Below are positions 9,146 through 19,529 of a stretch of 64,000 bases of DNA, piece by piece (positions within the stretch are counted from its first letter, which is position 1; each line of letters begins with the position of its first letter). The notes beneath the pieces were generated by a model. The model saw nothing but the letters and a program-made list of their open reading frames with translations. It searched no databases and had not been told where the DNA came from. The stretch is taken from assembly GCA_963770485.1 (NCBI GenBank), contig CAVYPX010000003.1, forward strand, positions 45,917 to 109,916, written 5' to 3'. The position numbers and the translations under genes are program-made. This DNA comes from CAVVEC01 sp963770485 (GTDB taxonomy: Bacteria; Acidobacteriota; Terriglobia; Terriglobales; Acidobacteriaceae).

Positions 9146-10417
9146 TCAGGAGGATTTGGAAAAGTCGCCGACGCGGGTTTTGTCCTGAATGATCTTCTTC
9201 ACGTCCGCTGCGAGTTGCGGATCCAGCTTCTCCAAAGTATTTAGCTCCATCGTTACTCCTTGCAGATTCCCCAGTTCGGCATAGGCTTGAGCGAGCCAGG
9301 CGTGGATGTGCGGTACGCTTGGACTGATTTTGATTGACCGGGTTAGCGCCGCAACTGCTTCTTCGTATTTTTCCGTTTCGCAAAATGCCCATGCTAATCC
9401 TTCAAGCGCAGGTAGAGAATTGGGATTGATTCGGAGTGCCTGATTGCACGCTTCAATCTCTTCCGTATAACGCTTCAACTCTTGACACGCCCCAGCCACG
9501 GCCAAGTAGCTGACCTCGTCGTTTGGCCGTAGCTCCACAAGTCGCTGGCTCGCAGCAAGAGATTCTTGCCACTGGCCCTTTTCCCCGTAGAGCACGCCCA
9601 ATTGCAGATATGGTTCCGAGTTATTGGGCTCGACACGGATTGCTTCCTTGAGTGCCGCCTCCGCTTCTAGAAGCCTGCTTTGGTCCTTGAGCACTATTCC
9701 GATGCCGACATGCGCGTCCGCGCGGCCGGGGCGAAGCGCCACTACTGTTTGGAAGATCTCTATGCTTTCCTGAAATCGCTTCAAATTGTAAAGCGTTAGG
9801 CCAAGATCATATCGAGCATCAACATTGTTTGGGTTGAGCGAGATTGCCCGTCGTAGAGCTTGCTCGGCCTCGCCATACCGTTGCAGCTTGACCAAAGCCC
9901 ATCCAACGCGAAATACCAGATCCCCATTTTTCGGTTCAAGCTGTTCAGCTGCCAAGTAGACGTCAAGTGCCTTTTTGATCTGGTCGAGGTGACAATAGCA
10001 TTGAGCGAGAGCTTCGAGGTAACGAGGGTTGCTTTTGTATTTCGGCTGAATACGAAACGACCGGTTTATGGCATCTGCAGCTTCTTGGTGCTTCCCCAAG
10101 TACATCAATGAACGTCCCTTGTGGACGTGGGCATACGGACTGTTGGGGGCAATCTCGTGTGCTCGATCGAATGTTAAGAGAGCCTTCTCATGCTGCTTCA
10201 ATTCCTGGTAAGTCCATCCCAGCAGGCACTGCGCGACCAAGTGCCGGGGGATGAGCGCGATCGCTACCTCGAACTGCTTTGCAGCAAAGCCGTAGCACTT
10301 CAGTCTTCCGAAAAGTCGACCGACGGTCACATGCCATCGGGCCCGCAGCCGATTAAACATTGACATGAGCATACCCCAACGTGTGTCATCTGGACCGAAC
10401 TTACACCCGAGAAGCAC
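9146..10417 (-). CDS. tetratricopeptide-repeat protein
   Basis: The 423-aa protein is built almost entirely of about eleven 34-residue TPR units, for example ALRRAISLNPNNVDARYDLG and ALKEAIRVEPNNSEPYLQLG. It begins MLLGCKFGPDDTRWGMLMSMFNRL. No signal peptide is convincing. The real start may be the Met at the MLMSMF position. TPR arrays mediate protein-protein contacts, so no specific role can be assigned. The gene is divergent from lolC with 135 nt between starts, so that gap holds both promoters. Confidence 0.8.
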   Translation of the reverse strand: MLLGCKFGPDDTRWGMLMSMFNRLRARWHVTVGRLFGRLKCYGFAAKQFEVAIALIPRHLVAQCLLGWTYQELKQHEKALLTFDRAHEIAPNSPYAHVHKGRSLMYLGKHQEAADAINRSFRIQPKYKSNPRYLEALAQCYCHLDQIKKALDVYLAAEQLEPKNGDLVFRVGWALVKLQRYGEAEQALRRAISLNPNNVDARYDLGLTLYNLKRFQESIEIFQTVVALRPGRADAHVGIGIVLKDQSRLLEAEAALKEAIRVEPNNSEPYLQLGVLYGEKGQWQESLAASQRLVELRPNDEVSYLAVAGACQELKRYTEEIEACNQALRINPNSLPALEGLAWAFCETEKYEEAVAALTRSIKISPSVPHIHAWLAQAYAELGNLQGVTMELNTLEKLDPQLAADVKKIIQDKTRVGDFSKSS

Positions 10418-10552
10418 GTCACCCGTAGCCGAGTGGGCAGCAGGTAACGTAGGCGGAGAAGAGTGGAATCGTCCCCCGTCCGGCGATAGCCCGCACCGTA
10501 TAATTCATAGCCGTGGCCAACGACGAGCGACCAAGGACGAACGACTGCCCTC

Positions 10553-11908
10553 ATGCGCTTTGAACTCTTCATTGCCTCCCGTTACCTCCGCGCCAAACGC
10601 CGCCAGGCTGTCATCGGCGTCATTACCGGCATTTCCATTGCCGGGGTTGCCGCCGGGGTTGCATCTCTGGTCATCGCGCTCGCCATCAATAACGGATTTC
10701 GTCAGGATCTCCAGGACCGATTGCTGGGCTCGACCTCGCACATCAACCTGCTGCGGGTTCAGAGCGATGGAATCAAGGACTGGCGCCCGCTCATGGATCG
10801 ACTGACGAAAGAGCCCCACGTTGTTGCTACTGCCCCCGCGATCTATGAGCAGGTTTTGATCTCGCGCGGACCGCGAGCTCGGGGAGCAGTGTTGAAGGGG
10901 ATGATTCCGGCGTATGAGCGAAAGGTCAGCGATCTGCTGAAGACGGTGATCAGCGGTTCGGCGGATGCGCTCGACCAACCGCAGCCAGAGGCGGACAAGA
11001 GTGTCCGCCCCACACAACCCACAAGCACGGGCGAGGCCGCCCGCGCCACACCAGAAGCTCGCCCCACACAGGAATCTCCGGACTCGCTCGAAGCCGTCCA
11101 GGAACGCGTAGCTGCGATGCCTCCGATCATCCTCGGCAAAGACATGGCGGACGACCTCGGGGCCACAGTTGGCTCCATCGTCCTGGTCACCAGCCCGCAA
11201 GGAGAACTCACTCCCTTTGGCATAGTGCCCAAGTACAACCGCTTTCGCGTGGCCGGAATCTTCAACTCCGGCTTCTACGACTACGACAGTTCGTGGGCGT
11301 TTACGCGCCTCGGCGATGCGCAACAACTCTTCGGCCTCGGAGATCTGGTTTCGGTAATCGAATTCAAGGTGGACGACATTTACCAGGCTGGCCAAATCGG
11401 CGACCGGCTGGAGCAGGCTGCCGGCAAGGGCTTCATGGCCACCAACTGGATGCAGCAGAACAAAGCGCTCTTCCGTGCGCTACGGCTGGAGCGCTTGGTG
11501 ACGTTCATCACGATTGGGCTGATCGTCTTTGTGGCCGCATTGAACATTCTGATCTCGCTGACCATGATGGTGATGGAGAAAACCCGCGACATCGCCGTGC
11601 TCATGTCCATGGGCACGCGCAAATCGCAGGTGCGCCGCATCTTCATCGCGCAAGGCGTATTGATCGGGGTGGTCGGAACCGCCATTGGATTGGTGCTCGG
11701 GTACGTACTTTCGTGGTTCGGCGGGCACTACCATCTTTTATCACTTGCTCCCGAGGTGTACTCAATTGATTACGTGCCCTTTGCTCCGCGTGCGGTGGAC
11801 GGCGTGCTGGTGGCGCTGGTGGCGATTGGCATTTCTTTGATCGCCACTGTGTACCCGTCCTGGTCGGCGGCGCGGATTCTTCCCGCGGAAGCCTTGCGCT
11901 ACGAATGA
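10553..11908 (+). CDS. lolC: lipoprotein-releasing ABC transporter permease (LolC/LolE family)
   Basis: The 451-aa permease has an N-terminal cytosolic/TM start (ELFIASRYLRAKRRQAVIGVIT, a hallmark of LolC/E), a large periplasmic domain, and three C-terminal helices with the FtsX signature MEKTRDIAVLMSMGTRKSQVRRIF. With an ATPase and LolA it extracts lipoproteins from the inner membrane. The protein is about 50 residues longer than typical LolC. The extra segment, around residues 140-185 (PQPEADKSVRPTQPTS...), is Pro/Thr/Glu-rich and is encoded by sequence that looks like intergenic repeat DNA (see the palindrome at 10990). The matching LolD-type ATPase lies 327 nt downstream on the same strand. 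Confidence 0.9.
   Translation: MRFELFIASRYLRAKRRQAVIGVITGISIAGVAAGVASLVIALAINNGFRQDLQDRLLGSTSHINLLRVQSDGIKDWRPLMDRLTKEPHVVATAPAIYEQVLISRGPRARGAVLKGMIPAYERKVSDLLKTVISGSADALDQPQPEADKSVRPTQPTSTGEAARATPEARPTQESPDSLEAVQERVAAMPPIILGKDMADDLGATVGSIVLVTSPQGELTPFGIVPKYNRFRVAGIFNSGFYDYDSSWAFTRLGDAQQLFGLGDLVSVIEFKVDDIYQAGQIGDRLEQAAGKGFMATNWMQQNKALFRALRLERLVTFITIGLIVFVAALNILISLTMMVMEKTRDIAVLMSMGTRKSQVRRIFIAQGVLIGVVGTAIGLVLGYVLSWFGGHYHLLSLAPEVYSIDYVPFAPRAVDGVLVALVAIGISLIATVYPSWSAARILPAEALRYE
10990..11016 (-). repeat. REP-like palindrome inside lolC
   Basis: GGCGGACA (10990-10997), loop AGAG, TGTCCGCC (11002-11009), followed by CCACACA. Read on the minus strand it follows the same template as the copy at 8451-8477. 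It is in frame and encodes ADKSVRPT within the non-conserved insert of the permease. Further GC-rich repeat-like sequence continues to about 11075. Confidence 0.6.
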
Positions 11909-11913
11909 GCTAC

Positions 11914-11934
11914 CCCGCTGATGACGCGGGTTTT
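11914..11934 (+). terminator. possible weak terminator after lolC
   Basis: CCCGC (11914-11918), a 7-nt loop, GCGGG (11926-11930), then TTTT. It lies 6 nt after the lolC stop. The stem is only 5 bp, so termination may be partial, allowing readthrough to lolD. Confidence 0.4.
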
Positions 11935-12235
11935 ACACTTCTATGACATCCCAGGCTATTTCTTCTGCCATGCTGTCCTCTGTGATTCCTGAAACACCCC
12001 GGTGTCCACGGTTCGGCTTTCCGGTTCATCGCTCTGGGCATTGGCCGCACTTCAGTGACCGAGGTCACATTCCTGAGGATGGGTTTTGAAGTACAGTTTT
12101 CGTGTAGAGTCCCGCAAGGGCAAAGTAGGAACTCTCGCGTGCTGCTCGTGTTTTAATGGGTATGGCAAACCTGTTGTGGGTTGCCCGGTGACGGCAGCTT
12201 GTCACGCCTGATTCCTGAGACGAGGAGCATTGCGG
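11935..12235 (+). other. lolC-lolD intergenic region with a short inverted repeat
   Basis: About 300 bases without a convincing gene. It holds a perfect GTGACC-GA-GGTCAC palindrome (12055-12068), which could be an operator. Otherwise I see no promoter or RNA I can name. Confidence 0.35.
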
Positions 12236-12946
12236 GTGCATCTAATCGGGCAGGTTATGTTGAGGATCGAAGGCCTCAAGAAGGTCTTCCGGTCGGGCAA
12301 GTCGGACCTGGTGCTCTTTGAAAACTTGTCGTTTCAGGTGGCAAAAGGCGAGATGCTGGCCATCGTCGGGGAATCGGGTGCGGGAAAGAGTACCCTGTTA
12401 CACATCCTCGGGGCTCTTGATAGGGCCTCCGAAGGTGACGTATACTGCGCCCACCTGCGATTGAGTACGCTTACGGAGCATGCCGCGGCCGAGTTTCGCA
12501 ATCGCGAGATCGGCTTCGTTTGGCAATTCCACTACCTGCTGCCGGAGTTTACGGCACTGGAGAATGTGGCGATGCCGCTCCTGCTTCGGGGTCAGTCCTG
12601 GCAGGAGGTGCAAGAACAGGGCTTGCGATGGCTCCGCGAGGTCGGTTTGGAGCAGCGCTCGCATCATCGTTCGGGGGAGCTTTCCGGTGGTGAACAGCAG
12701 CGCGTGGCTTTGGCCCGGGCCCTGATCACGCAGCCCAGGCTCTTGCTGGCGGATGAACCGACTGGGGACCTCGATAGTCGCACGGCAGATTCAGTTTTCG
12801 AATTGATTGCCCGCTTACATCGCGACTATCAGTTAACCTCGCTCATCGCCACTCACAACGTAGCGTTTGCGCGTCGCTGCCATCGCGTGCTTCGGTTACA
12901 AAGTGGACGGATTGAGGAGGTAGCGCCTGAGACGCTCCCTGCATAG
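12236..12946 (+). CDS. lolD: lipoprotein-releasing ABC transporter ATP-binding protein (LolD type)
   Basis: The 236-aa ABC ATPase has Walker A GESGAGKST, Q-loop FVWQFHYLLPEF, signature LSGGEQQRVALARAL, Walker B LLLADEPTGDLD and H-loop ATHN. The QFHYLLPEFTALENVAMPLLL stretch is typical of LolD. It would energise the LolC/E permease to move lipoproteins to LolA. I choose the GTG at 12236 because GAGGAG at 12222-12227 sits 8 nt upstream. The in-frame TTG at 12230 would be only 2 nt from it. An ATG at 12257 is a further alternative. Confidence 0.88.
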   Translation: MHLIGQVMLRIEGLKKVFRSGKSDLVLFENLSFQVAKGEMLAIVGESGAGKSTLLHILGALDRASEGDVYCAHLRLSTLTEHAAAEFRNREIGFVWQFHYLLPEFTALENVAMPLLLRGQSWQEVQEQGLRWLREVGLEQRSHHRSGELSGGEQQRVALARALITQPRLLLADEPTGDLDSRTADSVFELIARLHRDYQLTSLIATHNVAFARRCHRVLRLQSGRIEEVAPETLPA

Positions 12947-13000
12947 CACGTCTCGGGAATTGACTTTTGGGTGCGGCCGTGCAGGAATGAGGAAAGGGGC

Positions 13001-13031
13001 CAAGTGGAGTGCAAGAAGTTGCAACCACTTG
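13001..13031. promoter_or_regulatory. inverted repeat upstream of clpC
   Basis: CAAGTGG (13001-13007) and CCACTTG (13025-13031) form an imperfect long dyad with an inner GCAA/TTGC pairing, about 180 bases upstream of the clpC start. It may be a regulator site or mRNA-leader hairpin. It does not match the CtsR, CIRCE or HAIR boxes as I know them. Confidence 0.35.
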
Positions 13032-13208
13032 CGGAGAAACGACAAGTAAGTGTCTTTGGTAACTGATGGGCAGGCGGGTAACCCACGATATTCAGAGGTG
13101 GGCCGTTGGCAGCTTGATTGCATCATTGGGTAGAGTGGTGGAGTTCCGAGTGGCAGGGCCGCAAGGCTGACCCTGAAGTCTCAGCGAGAACTCGGGGGAA
13201 AGGGTTAT

Positions 13209-15656
<2,448 letters not shown>

Positions 15657-15676
15657 CCATCAGCTTTCAGCCATCA

Positions 15677-15707
15677 GCCGTCAGCGCAAGCTGGCGGCTT
15701 TTGTTTT
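15677..15707 (+). terminator. rho-independent terminator of clpC
   Basis: GCCGTCAGC (15677-15685), GCAA tetraloop, GCTGGCGGC (15690-15698), then TTTTGTTTT. The stem is 9 bp with one G-U wobble. The 5' arm lies within a run of CATCAGC/GTCAGC repeats. Confidence 0.9.
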
Positions 15708-15831
15708 GTCCTGGATTCCAAAATAGTGATTGCTAGCCCTTGCAAAAGTGGCAGGGGTCGGGCATCCTCGGTTAGTAAGAAGGTGGCTCCTCGGCCCACG
15801 CTCCCAGCCACACCGAGATGAAAGTTCAGAA

Positions 15832-16266
15832 ATGCTGACCCAAGCTGAAGCCGACCGGTTCATAGGGATGGCCAAGCACTTTGTACGGCCCCCAGCGTCG
15901 ATCGTCATTCCACCGGGCGTGGACGACACATATGAACTCGCCGCTCTCGAAGACCGAGAAAGGTTCTTGTTAGACCTCTGGCGAGGCACCCTAAGACTCA
16001 CGAAGCTTAAGTTTCAGAACCGTGTGCAAGTTGTCGATGTGTTAGTCCGCCTCGACGTAGATGGAGCACCCCATACCAACCCGGACGGCCAAAAGCTCTC
16101 GGGTACGCATTTGCATTTGTTCAGGGAAGGGTATGACGACAGATGGGCCCGCCCTGTGGACCGCAAGGCGTTCACGCTGCTAAGTGACCCAGGCACGACG
16201 TTCCAGGACTTCTGCGTCTTTTGTAAGATTGAGTCTCCTCCGCCAGTCCAGGGGGTGATCGCGTGA
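15832..16266 (+). CDS. DUF6978-like protein, first gene of a two-gene cassette
   Basis: A 144-aa protein starting MLTQAEADRFIGMAKHFV. It has a charged beta-rich core (RLTKLKFQNRVQVVDVLVRLDVDG) and a His/Cys-containing end (GTHLHLFREGYDD, TFQDFCVFCKI). The pattern resembles the DUF6978 family, which I recall next to DUF1828 genes. The gene overlaps its partner by 4 nt (GTGA at 16263), implying translational coupling. No catalytic motif is obvious. The frame is open back to 15730 but ATG 15832 begins the conserved part. The cassette sits directly after the clpC terminator, with no other mobile signature visible. A defence or toxin-antitoxin role is a guess only. Confidence 0.65.
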   Translation: MLTQAEADRFIGMAKHFVRPPASIVIPPGVDDTYELAALEDRERFLLDLWRGTLRLTKLKFQNRVQVVDVLVRLDVDGAPHTNPDGQKLSGTHLHLFREGYDDRWARPVDRKAFTLLSDPGTTFQDFCVFCKIESPPPVQGVIA

Positions 16267-17036
16267 ACCGGGCTGAGTGCCAAAAATTAATAGACGGATA
16301 CGTTGGCTGGCTTCGGCAGGGACTCTCCGTCGAAGAGGTTGGTGAAGCATGCGAGTTGACTACCCCCTTTCTTGACCGCCACAACGACCACCTTCAGGTG
16401 TACGCCACTCGACGAAACGGAAACATTATCTTGTCCGACGATGGATACATCCTCTCCGACCTAAGGACAAGCGGACTTGAAGTAGACACCCCGAAGCGGA
16501 AAATGGTTCTTGACAGCGTGCTCAACGGTCTAGGTGTGCGCGCGGAGGGCGGCCAATTGTTGGTCGAAGCATCAGCGGGCAATCTCGGACAGCGGCTACA
16601 TTCTCTCGTCCAGGCAATGCTGGCTGTCAATGACATGTTCGTAATGGGCCAGCCTCGAGTTGCCAGTTTTTTCTTCGAAGATGTTCGCAACTTCCTCGAC
16701 ACCAGTAACGTCCGCTATACGCCGAGAGTGAAGCTCGCAGGTAAGAGCGGTTACGACCACGGCGTAGATTTCCTGATTCCCAAGTCACCCAGGCACCCGG
16801 AGCGAATACTGCAGGCGATCGCCGCTCCGAAGAAGGATAATATTTTCGCGTATCTGTGGACCTTGAGCGACACGCGAGCTGCCCGGGCGGCAGAATCAGA
16901 GCCGGAGGCTTACGCATTCTTAAACGATCAGGAGCAGTCGATAGGAGGTGACGTTATCGAAGCCCTGAGCGCCTACAGAGTCACGCCGGCGATCTGGTCC
17001 CAACGTGCCAATTACGTCGCCGCATTGGCCGAGTAA
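16263..17036 (+). CDS. DUF1828-DUF1829 protein, second gene of the cassette
   Basis: A 257-aa protein with an N-terminal DUF1828 (GNIILSDDGYILSDLRTSG, TPKRKMVLDSVLNGLGV, LHSLVQAMLAVNDMF) and a C-terminal DUF1829 (FFFEDVRNFLDTSNVRYTPR, GKSGYDHGVDFLIPKS, ERILQAIAAPKKDNI, LWTLSDTR). The start is the GTG at 16263, overlapping the upstream stop by 4 nt. DUF1828/1829 proteins are sporadic, often accessory, and have no established biochemical function that I know of. The conserved D/E/K residues (SDDGY, FEDV, DFLIPKS) recall restriction-endonuclease-like folds, but this is speculation. Confidence 0.85.
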   Translation: MNRAECQKLIDGYVGWLRQGLSVEEVGEACELTTPFLDRHNDHLQVYATRRNGNIILSDDGYILSDLRTSGLEVDTPKRKMVLDSVLNGLGVRAEGGQLLVEASAGNLGQRLHSLVQAMLAVNDMFVMGQPRVASFFFEDVRNFLDTSNVRYTPRVKLAGKSGYDHGVDFLIPKSPRHPERILQAIAAPKKDNIFAYLWTLSDTRAARAAESEPEAYAFLNDQEQSIGGDVIEALSAYRVTPAIWSQRANYVAALAE

Positions 17037-17210
17037 TTGACAAGGGTAAGAAGGCTGATAAACACCTGACGGTCCAATCGCGAGGGTATGCTGCCAGACG
17101 AGAATAGCACTTAGTACTCGACCGTCCACCGAGAGCTGACGGATTTTTGTTTTGGCTATGCAGCGAGTGCCCTCCAGTCGACCCTGGTGTGTGACAAGGA
17201 GGATTAATAT

Positions 17211-17621
17211 ATGTACGCGCTGCTACGGTTTAGGACTCTCGTTGCAATTTTCGGTCTAGGGTTCGCCGTCACGGTCGCCCACGCCCAGCAGACTCCCGAC
17301 CCGCACCAGGTTCCCATCATGGACGGTGAAGCCGGCCCTTGTTCCGTCGCTTTCACCGTCACCGATGCGAAAGGCGCGCCAGTCTACGACGCGCGCATCA
17401 AAGTCCACATTGCCTACGGATTCGCGGGTGTCCGGCGGCTCGATCTCGAAGCCGCCACCAACATCGATGGCAAGACGCAATTCAAAGGATTACCGGAGAA
17501 AGTGAAAGGCGGGACGCTGACCTTCCGCGCATCCCAAGGCAAGCGGGAAGGATTAGCGGTCTACGATCCGGCAAAGAACTGCAGCGGCCAGCAGAGCAGC
17601 ATTGTTCTAACCGAAAAGTAG
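17211..17621 (+). CDS. secreted protein with Ig-like/carboxypeptidase-regulatory-type fold
   Basis: The 136-aa protein has a signal peptide (LLRFRTLVAIFGLGFAVTVAHAQQ) and a single beta-sandwich-like domain: AFTVTDAKGAPVYDARIKVHI, then a turn and GLPEKVKGGTLTFRASQGK. The VTDAKGAPVxxARV pattern is that of carboxypeptidase-regulatory-like (CarboxypepD_reg) domains. The only cysteines (GPCSVAF, KNCSGQ) could form a disulfide. The ribosome-binding site is unusually strong (AAGGAGG, 17196-17202, 8 nt before ATG), implying high expression. Role unknown, periplasmic or surface. Confidence 0.65.
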   Translation: MYALLRFRTLVAIFGLGFAVTVAHAQQTPDPHQVPIMDGEAGPCSVAFTVTDAKGAPVYDARIKVHIAYGFAGVRRLDLEAATNIDGKTQFKGLPEKVKGGTLTFRASQGKREGLAVYDPAKNCSGQQSSIVLTEK

Positions 17622-17685
17622 CGCGCCGCGATCTTCTTGCGACTTTTCTCCGCCCACGTCAATCTTAATGACACCGGAGAACCGC

Positions 17686-18045
17686 ATGGAAAAAGTCAAC
17701 ATCGCGTCGAAATTCGCCCAGATCCACGAATACTGGAAGCCTTACATCGCTGCTGAACTGAACGGCCAGCACGTCAAGCTGGATAAGTTGAAGGGCGAGT
17801 TCGTTTTCCATCACCACGAACACGAGGACGAAATGTTTCTGGTCGTCAAAGGCCGATTCCGCATGGAATTCCACGATCGGCACGTCTGGATCGGGGAAGG
17901 CGAATTCATCGTTATTCCGCGCGGCGTGGAGCACAAGCCTGTCGCCGACGAGGAATGCTGGCTCCTGCTGTTTGAACCAGCCTCGACGTTGAATACCGGA
18001 AACGTGGTGAACGAAAGGACTTTGCGTGCGTTGGAACGGGTATAG
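17686..18045 (+). CDS. small cupin-domain protein
   Basis: The 119-aa protein is a single cupin barrel with motif 1 as FHHHEHEDEMFLVVKGRF (metal ligands H, H, E) and motif 2 as IPRGVEHKPVADEE. It probably binds a divalent metal. The specific reaction is unknown. I choose ATG 17686 because GGAG lies 7 nt upstream. The in-frame ATG at 17668 has no ribosome-binding site. Confidence 0.85.
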   Translation: MEKVNIASKFAQIHEYWKPYIAAELNGQHVKLDKLKGEFVFHHHEHEDEMFLVVKGRFRMEFHDRHVWIGEGEFIVIPRGVEHKPVADEECWLLLFEPASTLNTGNVVNERTLRALERV

Positions 18046-18178
18046 ATCGGAGCAGGTATAGGCTGGAACGTTCCCGGTTCCGCGTTCTCAGCTGCGAATC
18101 ACCAGCTTAAAACTGGGCTGCGGACTTTTCTCTGTGATCTCTGCGCCCTCTGTGGTTTAATTTCCTTTTCCAATAGCC

Positions 18179-19009
18179 ATGAGAATCCTCCGTCTTTTCC
18201 TGTTGCTGTTGATCGTGACACCCGCGGGCGCCCAGTCGAAACCCCAGTACCAAGTCTACGCAATCCGCTATGCCACGGTTCCCGACTACCCCGTCGCGGA
18301 CCTGGTCGCAGGCGCCGATCCCGCTCGCAAAACGGATATCGCCATGATGATCTGGCTGGTGCGCGGCAATGGTCACAACATTCTCGTAGACTCCGGCTTC
18401 TACCATGAACGCCTCTTCCCCGGCTGGAACATTCATGACTTCATCAAGCCCTCTGACGCGCTCAAGCCCCTGGGCCTGAAACCCGAGGACGTGACCGACA
18501 TCATCATCAGCCACATGCACTGGGATCACGCCGACGGCATCGACCTGTTTCCCAAGGCGCGCATATGGATTCAGAAAGACGAGTTGCAGTACTACGCCGG
18601 CGAGGCCTGGCAATCGAAAGATACCCATGGTGGCATCGATGCGGACGATGTGCTCACGTTGGTCAAGCTAAATACCGAGGGCAAGGTCGGGCTGGTTGAC
18701 GGTGATGCCCAGGAGATCCTACCCGGCGTGACGTGCTATACCGGTGGACGGCATACCTACGCCTCACAGTACGTGGGCGTGAACACTGCGGCGGGGACGG
18801 TCGTGCTGGCCAGCGATAACATGTACCTGTACGAGAACCTGGAGAAGCATGTGCCCATCGCGGCGACGCTCGACGCCGCTTCGAATCTGCGCGCGCAGGA
18901 TCGCATGAAACAACTCGCCGCCAGCCCGGCACTCATCATTCCCGGACATGATCCCGCGGTCCTGACCAAGTTTCCCAATCCCGCGCCGGGAGTAGCGAAG
19001 ATTCAGTGA
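18179..19009 (+). CDS. secreted metallo-beta-lactamase-fold hydrolase (N-acyl homoserine lactonase-like)
   Basis: The 276-aa protein has a signal peptide (MRILRLFLLLLIVTPAGAQS) and an MBL fold. The zinc motif HMHWDHADG (His112, His114, Asp116, His117) is followed by GGRHTYASQYVGV, SDNMYLYENL and IIPGHDP. The N-terminal VYAIRYATV and MMIWLVRGNGHNILVDSGF are typical of the AHL-lactonase-like subgroup. If exported it could degrade lactone signals outside the cytoplasm, but related proteins hydrolyse other esters or lactones. There is no obvious operon. A strong ribosome-binding site is not visible. Confidence 0.8.
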   Translation: MRILRLFLLLLIVTPAGAQSKPQYQVYAIRYATVPDYPVADLVAGADPARKTDIAMMIWLVRGNGHNILVDSGFYHERLFPGWNIHDFIKPSDALKPLGLKPEDVTDIIISHMHWDHADGIDLFPKARIWIQKDELQYYAGEAWQSKDTHGGIDADDVLTLVKLNTEGKVGLVDGDAQEILPGVTCYTGGRHTYASQYVGVNTAAGTVVLASDNMYLYENLEKHVPIAATLDAASNLRAQDRMKQLAASPALIIPGHDPAVLTKFPNPAPGVAKIQ

Positions 19010-19090
19010 CAATCCGGCGCGAATATCGCTCGTTGGTCGGAAATCGGATGAGTGCGACTTGAGGTCTGCTGCCAGCATCTACATGTCACG

Positions 19091-19336
19091 ATGGAAGTCA
19101 CTGTTTACACCGCTTTCTGGTGCCCGGACTGCCGGGAAGCGAAGCGCTTTCTACAGCAACACAACATTCCCTTCGAAGAAATCGACATCGAACACACGCC
19201 CGGCGCGGCTGAGGAAGTTGTGAAACAGACCGGTAAGCGCGCCATTCCTCAGTTTGTGATCGACGGCGAATGGGTCCAGCCTTACCGGCAAGGCGAAGGC
19301 TTTCTCTACGAGGAGATGGCCCGGCGCCTAGGGTGA
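19091..19336 (+). CDS. glutaredoxin-like thiol oxidoreductase (mycoredoxin/NrdH type)
   Basis: The 81-aa single thioredoxin-fold domain has a CPDC active site (Cys11, Cys14) in the context VYTAFWCPDCREAKRFLQ. It has the cis-Pro loop KRAIPQFVID and the C-terminal GEGFLYEEMARRLG. It probably reduces protein disulfides or mycothiol/glutathione-type mixed disulfides in the cytosol. The frame is open from 19052, but ATG 19091 is the natural N-terminus of the fold. Confidence 0.85.
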   Translation: MEVTVYTAFWCPDCREAKRFLQQHNIPFEEIDIEHTPGAAEEVVKQTGKRAIPQFVIDGEWVQPYRQGEGFLYEEMARRLG

Positions 19337-19529
19337 CGGAGTTTTGAGCCCAACGACCCCTAGACGTAGCAACCCGCGTCTCTACAAGAAGATACCGGCT
19401 CACGTCCGGTCATCGTCTTCCGTACCCTAGGAAACGTTCCCCTCCCGAGAGAGCATAGGAAGATCACAGGCCTGTCTGGCCAGAATTTCTCTCCCCCCGA
19501 ATGTCGCCAGCGAAGCCTGCGTTGTCTTC

